A stretch of DNA of 21,402 nt, taken from positions 1-21,402 of the forward strand of contig JAUVBO010000004.1 in the NCBI GenBank assembly GCA_030591195.1, written 5' to 3'. Shown here one piece after another: positions 6,745 through 15,100 of the stretch. Both the position numbers and the translations under genes were made by a program. The stretch's first letter is position 1, and the number at the start of each line of letters is the position of its first letter. Source of the DNA: Pseudomonadota bacterium (GTDB taxonomy: Bacteria > Myxococcota > Polyangia > GCA-2747355 > JACKDQ01). Below the pieces are notes generated by a model. That model had not been told where the DNA came from. It saw only the letters and a program-made list of their open reading frames with translations, and searched no databases.

Positions 6745-8862
6745 TCAGTGGCCGAGCAGCGGGTTGTCGAGCATCACCCGGATCTGACCGGGCGTCAGCT
6801 GGTTGCCGGTGAAGTCCTGAGTGTTCTCGGCAGCCCAGAACATCAGGTTGGTGTTGCCGCCCTGGGTGTCGGGGATGTGGTCCAGGCCGCGGCACCAGTC
6901 GCCGCTGACCTGCCAGCTCGACTGGCAGACCATGTTCTCGCCGCAGGGGCAGGGGCACATGATCTCGCCGGTGTCCATGTCGAGGCCCGGGTTGGCGTCC
7001 TGCTCGGCGCTGTGGAACAGGCCAAGGTGGTGAGCGATCTCGTGGGCCAGGGTGTGGCCGGGGTTCATGCCGTACTGCTGGAAGCAGGCGGTGGCCACCG
7101 AGAGCACCGCGCCCGAGCGGATCGTGCCGTGCAGTGGGGCCGGGCCGGGGATGCCTCCGCCGTAGCCGAGGATGATGCCGCCGCTGATCCCCTCGGCCTT
7201 GATCTCGCGCACGAGGAAGATGTTGATCGCGGTGCCCTGCTGGCCCTTCGAGCTCTTCATCAGCGCGTCGAGCTCAGGCGAGGCGTCGCCGTCCTGCAGG
7301 CTCAGCACGTCGAGCGCCGGGTTGTTGAGGTTCTGGTAGGTCTGCTGGCCGATCGTGATCTTCGCCTGGTTCATGATCGCCTGCAGGCTCGCCACGATAT
7401 CCTTGAACCAGGGGTGGTTCGGCGCGCTGGCCGCGTCGAGCTGCGGGCCGGGCACGCACGAGCTAGCGAGGTTGAGGAAGAACCAGTTGATGTTCAACGT
7501 CCCCTTGCTCGCCTGGCCGAGCTTGAGGCTCAGGCTGACCCTGACCGGTACGTCGGCGCTGGTGGCGACAACGTAGAACTCGTGGATCCCCGGCACCAGC
7601 TTGACCGCCGGCGTGTTCGGCACGAAGAGGCTGGTGATCTCGGCGTCGGGCGCGTAGCGGTTCTTCTGGCTGTAGTACTTGCAGCGGTCGGTGGCGAGCT
7701 GGGCGTTGGTCAGCTCGTTGCCGGCCGGGTCCGTCGCCAGGGCGATGGCGCCGATCTCGCCGGCGGGGGCCTCGGTGGTGATGATGAAGCTCGAGGCGTT
7801 GGACGGGATGTCGAAGCCGAGCAGGTTGCCCGCCTTGAAGCTGCCGAGGTCGTAGTGAAAGGAGACACCCTGGCGTGGCAGGCAGCCGCGGTAGGTCGGG
7901 ATGCCGCCGCCCACCAGCAGCCGGGTATCGACACACTGCAGGCTTGGCAGGGCGCAGTCCTCGTCCTTGGCGCAGCCCTCGAGGCAGAAGCCGTCGTAGC
8001 AGTGGCTCGAGGCGCAGTCCTCGTCCTTGGCGCAGGCCGACCCGGGGCCGCCGGGCCCGACCACCGGCACGCAGGCCGACTCGGCGCCGTCGGCGGTGCC
8101 GTTGTTGTCCTGGTCCAGCTTCTCGAGGGCGCAGACGTACTGCTTGGGGCAGGTCTGGGCGTCCTGGCACTGGACCGAGCAGATCTTTCGCATCGGCAGG
8201 CAGTACCCGGTGGCGCACTGGCTCGACGCGGTGCAGGCCTCGCCCATCTTCTTGCCCGGCTTGGCCAGGCAGCGACCACTGGCAGTGTCGCAGGTGTAGC
8301 CCGGCAGGCACTCGCTCTCCTGCTTGCACGGAGGCAGACAGTCGCCCTCCTGACAGCGGCCACCAGGGCAGTCCTCGTCCCCCTTGCACGGCGGCTCGCA
8401 GCGGCCGCCGCGGCAGCTGTCCTCACCCACGCACGCGCTGGCGCCGGTGCACTTCGGCCGGCAAACGTCGTAGTCGCAGACGTAGCCCTCGCCGGTACGG
8501 CAGTCCTCGTCCTTGTCGCAGGCGTCGAAGCACCAGGCGTAGCTCAGGTAGTCGTGGCAGGTGGATCCATCAGGGCAGGCCGTCGGATCGTCCTTGCACT
8601 CCTTGTAACAGTAGCCGCCGACGAAGCTCTGCTCGGTCAGGCAGAGCACCCCGTCGCACTGGTCCGGGGTCTGGCAGCCGGCGCCGATCTGACTGGCGCT
8701 TGGCTTGGGTGCTCCGTCGTTGGGAGGGCTGCTGCTGCCACCGTCGGAGCTGCAGCCCAAAGCGAGCAGCGACAGGCCAAGGGAGGTGAAGCCAAGGTAG
8801 GTGAGAATCGGGCGCAGACCAGGAACAACAACGTTTGATTGCAAGGAATTAGAAGACGACAA
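6745..8862 (-). CDS. Cys-rich metzincin-like zinc metalloprotease lipoprotein
   Basis: The product is about 705 residues from a TTG at 8862. A hydrophobic segment ending in LLALGC gives a lipoprotein anchor. Residues about 45-310 hold many Cys-rich modules of the C-x-x-D-x-D-C type (CDKDEDCRTGEGYVC, CKGDEDCPGGRC, CAKDEDCASSHC), resembling the disulphide-rich repeats common in myxobacterial surface lipoproteins. The C-terminal domain has HEIAHHLGLFH (607-617), the metzincin zinc motif HExxHxxGxxH. The downstream NLMFWAAE (Met near 674) is a good Met-turn, and it is followed by LTPGQIRVMLDNP. The zinc ligands and catalytic Glu are intact, so an exported, surface-anchored peptidase is likely. 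TTG is chosen because AGGAGG lies 5 bases upstream; an in-frame GTG at 8907 would add 15 residues before the signal. It heads a probable operon with the next two genes. Confidence 0.88.
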   Translation of the reverse strand: MSSSNSLQSNVVVPGLRPILTYLGFTSLGLSLLALGCSSDGGSSSPPNDGAPKPSASQIGAGCQTPDQCDGVLCLTEQSFVGGYCYKECKDDPTACPDGSTCHDYLSYAWCFDACDKDEDCRTGEGYVCDYDVCRPKCTGASACVGEDSCRGGRCEPPCKGDEDCPGGRCQEGDCLPPCKQESECLPGYTCDTASGRCLAKPGKKMGEACTASSQCATGYCLPMRKICSVQCQDAQTCPKQYVCALEKLDQDNNGTADGAESACVPVVGPGGPGSACAKDEDCASSHCYDGFCLEGCAKDEDCALPSLQCVDTRLLVGGGIPTYRGCLPRQGVSFHYDLGSFKAGNLLGFDIPSNASSFIITTEAPAGEIGAIALATDPAGNELTNAQLATDRCKYYSQKNRYAPDAEITSLFVPNTPAVKLVPGIHEFYVVATSADVPVRVSLSLKLGQASKGTLNINWFFLNLASSCVPGPQLDAASAPNHPWFKDIVASLQAIMNQAKITIGQQTYQNLNNPALDVLSLQDGDASPELDALMKSSKGQQGTAINIFLVREIKAEGISGGIILGYGGGIPGPAPLHGTIRSGAVLSVATACFQQYGMNPGHTLAHEIAHHLGLFHSAEQDANPGLDMDTGEIMCPCPCGENMVCQSSWQVSGDWCRGLDHIPDTQGGNTNLMFWAAENTQDFTGNQLTPGQIRVMLDNPLLGH

Positions 8863-8867
8863 GAAGA

Positions 8868-8873
8868 CCTCCT
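8868..8873 (-). promoter_or_regulatory. Consensus Shine-Dalgarno deciding a TTG start
   Basis: On the minus strand this is AGGAGG, followed by five bases (TCTTC) and then TTG at 8862-8860, in frame with the metzincin lipoprotein. The competing in-frame GTG at 8907 has no comparable site, and its use would place the AGGAGG inside the coding region. Confidence 0.65.
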
Positions 8874-8932
8874 GAGGGGCGGTGTTACCGCGGACACCTC
8901 TTCCCACGCCCCTCGAGCTCCGGCCCGAGGTT

Positions 8933-8938
8933 CTTATA
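8933..8938 (-). promoter_or_regulatory. Candidate -10 box for the metzincin operon
   Basis: On the minus strand this reads TATAAG within an AT-rich patch (8931-8950), in the 210-base divergent gap between the metzincin and TerB-like genes. It would place a transcript start about 65 bases before the TTG codon. No -35 element matches well at normal spacing, so the call is weak. Confidence 0.22.
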
Positions 8939-9072
8939 CCAAAAATGGAGTCGACAAAGTGTGGCCCGGGCGATCATGCTGTCTTCGCTGGCGTTTTGAG
9001 GGGATCCAGTGGGGCGAGGGTGCAATCCACCATCGATCGTGTGACAATCGTCTGCCGACGACGGGTGGAGCG

Positions 9073-10047
9073 ATGGATCACGACGACAAGAAGGTAGCCT
9101 TCATCAAAGTTCTGGTCGCTGCAGCCTGGGCCGACGGTGAGCTGAACCCGCAGGAGATCCGGACGCTGACCGAGTACCTGCGCCGCCTCGGCATCTCCCC
9201 GGCGGAGTACGCAGAGCTCAAGCCGTTGCTCGATGGTCCGCTGCGGCCGGCCGAGGCCCACCTGCTGCTCGAGCAACAGCTCGAGTGGCTCTCGAGCCGG
9301 CCGGAACAAGGTGCGGTGCTCGCCGCGGTGGAGGATCTGCTGCTCGCCGACGACAAGCTGTCGGAGGCCGAGGGTGACTTCCTCTCGCGGCTGCGCGAGT
9401 TGATGAAAAACCCTGCCACCCCACAACTTTTCGTCTCCCAGCTCCGTGGCCTGTGGCGGGACGTGGCGGCGCCGGCGGCGTTGCCTTCCCGGCAGCGCGG
9501 CAAAGGCGAGTCGGGCGAGGGCGGCGAGCAGACCGAGCCGAGCGAGGAGTTTTACCGGCGCCGCCTGCTGGAGTACTTCCGTCACACGCTGGCGCTCGCC
9601 CGCGCCCGGGCCAGCATGTCGATGGACAGCGGCGTGCCCGACGCCGACCTCTACCGGGTGGTGATCTGGGCCGCGTTACTGAGCGTGGTGGCTCACGCCG
9701 ACGCGGACTTCTGTCCCGCCGAGGAGGCCGAGCTGCTCGAGCTGCTGCGGGTCGACGAGCAGCTCCCCGAGCCTGACCTGAAGGTCGTGGTCGATGCCTA
9801 CCGCAGCGCCTCGCTCGAGCAGTTTGACCTCGCCTGGCTGGTCCGCGAGTTCTCCAAGATCGCCTCGCCGGAGGAGGCCGGTCGCCTGCTCGACTGCCTG
9901 TTCCTGGTGGCGGCGGCCGACGGTGAGCTGCACCAGCACGAGCTGGCGGTGATCCGCGAGATCGCCACCCGGCTCGGCTTCGCCGACGACGTCTATCAAG
10001 CCGGTCTCTCGCGCTGCGAGTCGCGGATGCAGCGAGGCTGGAACTGA
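9073..10047 (+). CDS. Protein with two TerB-like domains
   Basis: The product is 324 residues with no signal peptide or membrane segment, so it is probably cytoplasmic. Residues about 5-112 form a first TerB-like all-helical domain with acidic loops WADGELNPQE (19-28) and ADDKLSEAE (92-100). Residues about 195-312 form a second, with HADADFCPAEEAE (208-220) and VAAADGELHQHE (279-290). The DGxL/DxxxxxxxE loops are the acidic metal-associated signature of the TerB (tellurite-resistance B) and DjlA-like family. A charged linker rich in Gly/Glu (about 138-160) joins the two. The family is linked to envelope stress and membrane-associated complexes, but no tellurite-type genes are nearby. ATG 9073 is taken as the start, with GGTGGAG just upstream at short spacing. 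The stop overlaps the M23 frame that follows. Confidence 0.75.
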   Translation: MDHDDKKVAFIKVLVAAAWADGELNPQEIRTLTEYLRRLGISPAEYAELKPLLDGPLRPAEAHLLLEQQLEWLSSRPEQGAVLAAVEDLLLADDKLSEAEGDFLSRLRELMKNPATPQLFVSQLRGLWRDVAAPAALPSRQRGKGESGEGGEQTEPSEEFYRRRLLEYFRHTLALARARASMSMDSGVPDADLYRVVIWAALLSVVAHADADFCPAEEAELLELLRVDEQLPEPDLKVVVDAYRSASLEQFDLAWLVREFSKIASPEEAGRLLDCLFLVAAADGELHQHELAVIREIATRLGFADDVYQAGLSRCESRMQRGWN

Positions 10048-10484
10048 GGGTCCTGACCTTCGCCGGCGGTGCTACTGTCACCTACCAGCCGTGCGGCTTC
10101 CACATCGGCGTTGACGTCTGCGGCGTGCTCGGCGAGCCGATCCTCGCGGTCGCCGCGGGCCAGGTGGTCCACGTCGGTCCGATGTGGCTCGACGCGCCGG
10201 GCACCGGCCGCGGCCCTTACGCGGTGATCATCCAGCACAGCCCGGGCTATTTCTCGACCTACGGCCACCAGCAGCAGACGTTGGTCAAGGAGGGCGACTG
10301 CGTCGTCAAGGGGCAGCTGATCGCCGAGATGGGTAGCCTCGGCTACTCGGGCGGGCCCCACCTACACTACGAGGTGCTCGACAACGCGACCTGGACCGGC
10401 AACTGGCAGCTGCCGTTCAACAACGCCTGCAGCAAGTACATCGACCCGCTGCAGCTCAAGTATTACCTCTACCCGGCTCCTTGA
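10044..10484 (+). CDS. M23 (LytM-type) peptidase domain lacking a canonical start codon
   Basis: The frame encodes an M23 endopeptidase core. GFHIGVD at 10095-10115 supplies the first zinc ligands (His and Asp of HxxxD). GEPILAVAAGQVVHVG, then YFSTYGHQQQTLVKEGDCVVKGQLIAEMGSLGYSGGPHLHYEVLD, follow, with HLH as the second His motif. M23 enzymes cut peptidoglycan cross-bridges. No ATG, GTG or TTG exists in this frame between the in-frame stop at 9924 and GTG 10125, and starting at 10125 would delete the first metal motif. I place the start provisionally at CTG 10044, which overlaps the TerB stop (CTGA) with GAGG six bases upstream. Alternatives are a frame-shifted fusion to the TerB gene or loss of an N-terminal export region. 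No signal peptide is visible in the frame. The domain is certain; the start and functionality are not. Confidence 0.65.
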   Translation: MRVLTFAGGATVTYQPCGFHIGVDVCGVLGEPILAVAAGQVVHVGPMWLDAPGTGRGPYAVIIQHSPGYFSTYGHQQQTLVKEGDCVVKGQLIAEMGSLGYSGGPHLHYEVLDNATWTGNWQLPFNNACSKYIDPLQLKYYLYPAP

Positions 10485-10499
10485 CCGCCGCCCTGTCGG

Positions 10500-10528
10500 G
10501 GGACAAGTGGACGGTTCTGGTCCATAAT
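10500..10528 (+). promoter_or_regulatory. Candidate sigma-70-type promoter for the 78-residue protein
   Basis: GGGACA (10500-10505, four of six matches to TTGACA) is separated by 17 bases from CATAAT (10523-10528, five of six matches to TATAAT). This would give a short leader of about 25 bases containing the strong AAGGAGG ribosome site. Confidence 0.42.
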
Positions 10529-10560
10529 CGAGATCGCACCCTCGAAAGGAGGCACCGATC

Positions 10561-10797
10561 GTGCCGACGCTCTGCTGCCGCTACGCGCAATACCCGCTGA
10601 TCGACACCCCCGAGGGAGAGTGGGTGCCGATGGGTCTGCGGGAGACGGTCTGCGTGCTGCGCAAGTCCGATCCGCCAAAGTACCGCCAGCTGCTTCGGCA
10701 GCAGGGCATCGAGATCGAGGAGGGCGACCTCGAGTGCCGTCACAACCTCGACGCCAGCTGGGCGGACTGTCCGCTCTCGGTGATCCGCTCCCGCTGA
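10561..10797 (+). CDS. Small Cys-containing protein, unknown family
   Basis: The product is 78 residues starting at GTG 10561. The start is fixed by AAGGAGG (10545-10551) nine bases upstream. It contains five Cys (a CC pair at 5-6, then one each in ETVCVLR, LECRHN and ADCPLS), is rich in charged residues (KSDPPKYRQLLRQQGIEIEEGDLE) and has no signal peptide, so it is likely cytoplasmic. The Cys spacing does not match a zinc ribbon or ferredoxin that I know. Its own promoter candidate and strong ribosome site suggest a real, well-translated gene. I do not recognise the family. It sits between the M23 frame and a PEGA/TolB-like protein. Confidence 0.62.
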   Translation: MPTLCCRYAQYPLIDTPEGEWVPMGLRETVCVLRKSDPPKYRQLLRQQGIEIEEGDLECRHNLDASWADCPLSVIRSR

Positions 10798-10894
10798 TCC
10801 GCCGGGGCCGCTGCCGGCCGTCGCGACGAAAACCTGCATCCCGACGATTGCCACCGCGCGCGGGTGATGCGATGAATGCCGCGCGAGGTGACCG

Positions 10895-10984
10895 ATGAAA
10901 CGCTCGATGCAGGTCGCGGTGTGGATTCCGGCGATGATCTTCGAGCCCAACAGCGTGCGCTACACGCTGACCAAGAAGCGCTGA
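10895..10984 (+). CDS. Possible 29-residue small ORF
   Basis: An ATG at 10895 opens a 29-codon frame (MKRSMQVAVWIPAMIFEPNS, then nine residues ending TKKR). GAGGTG lies four bases upstream and an in-frame TGA lies just before it. The peptide has a short hydrophobic middle and basic ends. It is in the 257-base gap 10798-11054, which otherwise shows only the promoter of the next gene. It could be a small protein or a chance frame; composition alone cannot decide. Confidence 0.25.
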   Translation: MKRSMQVAVWIPAMIFEPNSVRYTLTKKR

Positions 10985-10990
10985 GGGTGG

Positions 10991-11018
10991 TAGAAAAGCC
11001 GCGCTGTCGCGGTATAAC
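10991..11018 (+). promoter_or_regulatory. Candidate promoter for the PEGA/TolB-like gene
   Basis: TAGAAA (10991-10996, four of six matches to TTGACA) lies 16 bases before TATAAC (11013-11018, five of six matches to TATAAT). The predicted transcript would begin about 30 bases before the ATG at 11055. Confidence 0.4.
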
Positions 11019-11054
11019 CACGGACGAGCACGCGACCCGCTGCAGGAGCGCCCG

Positions 11055-12134
11055 ATGCGCCATCGCCAGTTCACCCCCTTCCAGCACACTTCGTCTTTGC
11101 GCCGCTGCGCCGGCTTCTTCGCGGTCCTCTGCGTCGTGCCGGCCGGCTCCGGCTGTGGCGCGACGATCAGCAAGCGGACGGTGACCGAGCGGATCGAGGT
11201 CGCGACCTCGCCCCCGGGGGCCTGGGTCTGGCGCCGGGCCAAGGAGGGCCGCCGCAGCCTCGGCCGCGCGCCCCGGACCGTCGAGCGCGTGTACCAGGTC
11301 ACCACCTCCCGGTTCAACCGCTGGTCGTCTTGGCTCTGGCTGCTGGGCACCAGCGGCGCAACGGCGGGGTCATTCGGTTGGTACTCCGCCGTCGACAGCG
11401 GCGAGACCGGCCTCAAGGTGACGCTGATGACCACCGGGATCCTCGCCGGGATCATGGCCCTCGGCTACATCGGCCAGGTCATCGGGGGTGAGCTCAACCC
11501 CGTGCGCGAGCGGATCACGCCCGCGCCGCTGACCATCGGCGCCTCGTTGCCCGGTCACCTCGATGCCTGGTCGGCGCTCAAGACCCCCCACGGCAAGCAG
11601 CCGCTGAAGCTGGCGCTCAGCCCGGGCGCGGGGGGGACAGCGGCGGGCGTCCTCGGTCGCCTGACGGGCGCCAGCGTGGGGGTCGGTGGTCTCGGTGGTG
11701 GAGCGAAGGCGGGCAGGCCGGCAGCGGCGACGAGCCCGGTGGTGGCGGTCTTCGACATCCAGGACGCCTCGCGCCGGCTCAAGCCCGCGGTGCTCGACCA
11801 GCTCACCGAGTACCTCGCCGCCCAGGTCACCGCCCAGGCGGGCTACCAGGTGGTGCCGCGGCGCCAGCTCCGCGCCCGGCTCGCGGCGGAGAAGCGCAAG
11901 ACCTTCAAGGCTTGCTTCGACGCCGCCTGCCAGATCGAGCTCGGCAAGGCCGTGGCTGCCGAGCGGTCGCTGGCGACCAAGCTGCTGCGGGTGGGCTCCC
12001 GCTGTGCCTTCACCGCGGTGCTCTATGACCTCAAGCGCGAGACCAGCATCCAGGCGGCCTCGGTGGACACTGCTTGTTCCCTCGATGCGCTGATGGGCGG
12101 CGTGCGCCAGCTGGCCGAGAAGCTCGCGCAATGA
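11055..12134 (+). CDS. Envelope protein with PEGA-like segment, two membrane segments and a TolB-like domain
   Basis: The product is 359 residues. The N-terminus has a hydrophobic stretch ending in AGSGC (Cys34), a possible but non-consensus lipobox. Residues about 45-82 (IEVATSPPGAWVWRRAKEGRRSLGRAPRTVERVYQV) resemble a PEGA surface module. Residues about 91-113 and 122-145 are hydrophobic and may cross the membrane. A Gly/Ala/Pro-rich linker leads to a C-terminal domain (about 225-355) beginning VVAVFDIQDASRRLKPAVLDQLTEYLAAQV and containing YQVVPRRQLRARLAAEKRKTFKACFDAACQIELGKAVAAERSL. That is the pattern of TolB-N/CsgG-like domains in myxobacterial proteins, which are predicted to bind or assemble at the envelope. 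GGAG six bases upstream supports the ATG. Domain assignments are by eye; function is unknown. It converges with the large glycosyltransferase fusion, 31 bases apart. Confidence 0.7.
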   Translation: MRHRQFTPFQHTSSLRRCAGFFAVLCVVPAGSGCGATISKRTVTERIEVATSPPGAWVWRRAKEGRRSLGRAPRTVERVYQVTTSRFNRWSSWLWLLGTSGATAGSFGWYSAVDSGETGLKVTLMTTGILAGIMALGYIGQVIGGELNPVRERITPAPLTIGASLPGHLDAWSALKTPHGKQPLKLALSPGAGGTAAGVLGRLTGASVGVGGLGGGAKAGRPAAATSPVVAVFDIQDASRRLKPAVLDQLTEYLAAQVTAQAGYQVVPRRQLRARLAAEKRKTFKACFDAACQIELGKAVAAERSLATKLLRVGSRCAFTAVLYDLKRETSIQAASVDTACSLDALMGGVRQLAEKLAQ

Positions 12135-12165
12135 CCAAGGGCCTCTGACTGGCAGTCGACGCGCG

Positions 12166-15100
12166 CTACCGTGAGCCGGTCGAGCCAGCCCCAGCCCGAG
12201 CGCGCAAGCTCGCTACCCTCGCTTTCAGCGCCGCCATCTGTGGCGCAGTGGGTCCCGCCCGCGCCTCGATGTACCGGCGCATTGCCGTCGGACCGCCACT
12301 TCCAGCTGCCTCGATCAATCCCGCAAAGAACGGGTCTCCCGGTCCCGAGCTGATCGGCATTGGCAGCTGCGCCTCGAACCGAGCCACATCCCCCCGGTCG
12401 GGAACCTTCGTGTAGCCTCCGTCACCCCGTTTCAGGAAGGAGTGCCAGATCGCCACCAGGCCGAAGTCATTGCTGTCGAAGGGGTCCGGGCTCTCGGCAA
12501 AGACGTTGTATCCCACGATGCCCCTGGCCCCTGATTTGAACTCGACGACCCCATGACTGAAGTCGAGATAGACGTTTCCGGAACAGTTGACATAGGTGCT
12601 GCTCCCCTGGGCCCGACAGCCTCTTCTCTTGTAGCCGCGGTAGACGTTTCCGATCGTCTCGACGCGGAACCCCCCATCGGTCTTCTTGCTGCCAAACAGG
12701 TGCGCGTAGCTGTGCTGATGGCGCAAGCCCCCATCGAACGTATTGTTCCGGACCGATACCGTAACGGGCTCGTGTCCCCCATCGCCGAAGTTGTGAGTAA
12801 CCGAGAGGACCTCATCTCCAACGCCCAAGAAACTGCAGAGCGCGACGTAAACCCCTTGGGCGCCCCTGCGAATGCTGATGATGTCTCCGGCGCCGTTTCC
12901 CCTGCTGTCTCCGGTCCGCTCAAACGTCGCGCCGATGACCGCGAAGTTCCTGACTCTGCGCGCTCCGCTCCGATCTCCGACCAGCATCAGATCCCCACTC
13001 GAGCTGAGAATCGGTCCATCCTCCCCGGGGGAATAGACTGTCTTGTTGTCTCCCACAGGTTTAAGGCTGGTATCGAACAGCCACACTTCTCCAGGGTGCT
13101 TGGGCTCCAAGACGACGAACAGATCACTCCGTCCTCGATCCTCCAGGAGCGCGCGGAGCTCTTCCGGGGCTCTGGCGACAACGACCTCCCTGGAGCCGAG
13201 GAAGTCGCAGAAGGCCTCGACGCAGCGATTGGCCTGGCAGTTCAGTCTAGCGGGGCCACTCACTGCCGAGCTCAGCGCGGTCTTGTCGGCCGTGTGGCAG
13301 CTGCCCGGCGCGCTCGACCCGAGCGTGCTGCCGCCCGGCGCGTGCGGCCCGCCGTGCGGCCTTCCGAGGTCACCAGACCACTGCGGAGCCCTGACCCGCC
13401 TTGTCAACAGCACGCCCTTCTGATGGGAGGCAATTTGCTGCTGCAGTTGCCGGGCGACGTGGGCCAGTCGCGGACTACTTCTGGCCACCTGCAGATTCTT
13501 GGTGCCCGACTGGACGGCACCGTCGAACTGGCCATCGGCGGCGAGGGCCGCGGCCAGAATGATCGAATCTCTCGGCTGGGCGTCGCCGGCCTTCAATATC
13601 GCTCGGATGATCCGCAGCGCTTGCTCGCCGTTTCGGTGAGCCTCGTCAGGGAAGGTCGCCCTGCGCCAGGCGTAGTGGCGGGCCACGGGAGGGAGCAGAC
13701 TGCCCCCCTCGAGCGTCATGCTCCGTCGCAGGTGCTCGAACCCTTCGACCACCTTGCCGCTGGAGATGATCGTGTCGCCCAGATGCTTGTGAGCTCGCCC
13801 GTAGGTCGGATCGACCCGCACGGCCCCGCTGAAGGCGGACAGGGCCTGTTCCGTTTGGCCTCGGCGGTTGTGCATCAGCCCCATGACATCGTAGCCGCCG
13901 GCAAAGGCGGGCTCACGCCGGATAACCCGCTTCAGGGTCGCGATCGGATCGCCGACGACGTCGCGGCGAACGAAGTGCTTCAGCTTGATTCCGGGGTCGG
14001 CATAGACCAAGACGTAGTCGTCGCGGACTGCCTTGACCAGGCTCCGATACAGTCGCTTCCGGGAGCTCCAGAATCGCTGGGAGATCGACACCTGCTGAGG
14101 CCGCTGCTCGGCGACGAACCTGAGGATCTCCGCAGTGGCGAGGTTACCGGTGTTGAACCGCTTGTGCGAGGTCACGCTGAGGTTCGGCGGAATGTCCACC
14201 CCGGCGTGAACGGCGTACATCTGCCGGTCCACCAGGGCAATGTCGGTCACGTCGGCGTAGGCTCGCATCACCTCCGCGGCGAACCGATCGCGATTGGCCC
14301 AGCTGCTCATCGGTCGGGGCTGCTGGAAGTTCTTCTGCCCCCGAGCCAGGTCGGCCGCCAGCCACACGACCAACACCAACGCAGCAACGCGGACCAAGGC
14401 TCGTGGCAGATCGGCGAGCCGCGCCCTCTGCGGCTTCCAGCCGCCAGAGACCAGCGCCCCGGCCGCGGCTCCGGCGAGGATGCAGATCGGGAGGGTCAGC
14501 AGCAGCTGATGGTGATACCAGACGGGCCGGTGGTGACGGAGCAGGACGTAGGACAGCACGCACCAGACGCCCGGGATCAGCAGCGCCCAGCGCCGAGTCA
14601 GCAGGCCGCCGACCAGGCCCAGGCCCGCCAGGGTGACGAGCTGCCAGTCGTCACGGATCCGCTGGTGGAGGGCCTCGACAGCTCGGAGTATCTTCTCTGG
14701 GCTGGTGAAGAATGCTGAGTCTCTCGCCGCCAGGTGGGCGTCGTAGAGCTGATCGAGTCCCGAGAGGGGCACGGTCCACAGGATGATCAGCGCCACCGTG
14801 GCGGTCGTCGCCAAGGTCCAGATGGCGGCCGGCAGCAAGGTTGCCCGGTCAAACGACCACTGCTCTTGCCGGCGAGCGGCAGCGATCAGCAACCCGATGC
14901 CCAGGACCGGCAGCAGGAAGCCGGCGAAGAGCTTGGTCATCAGCGAAGAGCCGATCAACACCCCGGCCGCTAGCAGCCAAGCAGCGCGGCGGTGCTGCGT
15001 CCAGCGCAGCAGCGCCCAGACGCACAGCATCGCGAAGGCCAGCGAGGGCAGCCCCAGCATCGCCGACACGCTCAGCCTGACAAACTCCATCGAGCAGGGC

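Noticed and set aside
6748..8838. A 696-codon plus-strand open frame antisense to the metzincin lipoprotein
   Set aside because: It is a GC-driven shadow: Val/Ala/Gly/Leu-rich with no domain, while the minus strand has a zinc motif, Met-turn, lipobox and ribosome site.
10048..10080. CTGACC...TACTGT as a promoter for the M23 gene
   Set aside because: The spacing is only 14 bases and it would place the transcript start inside the M23 domain.
12553..14718. A 721-codon plus-strand frame antisense to the glycosyltransferase fusion
   Set aside because: It has no signal, membrane segment or recognisable fold, and lies opposite clear membrane and TPR coding sequence.
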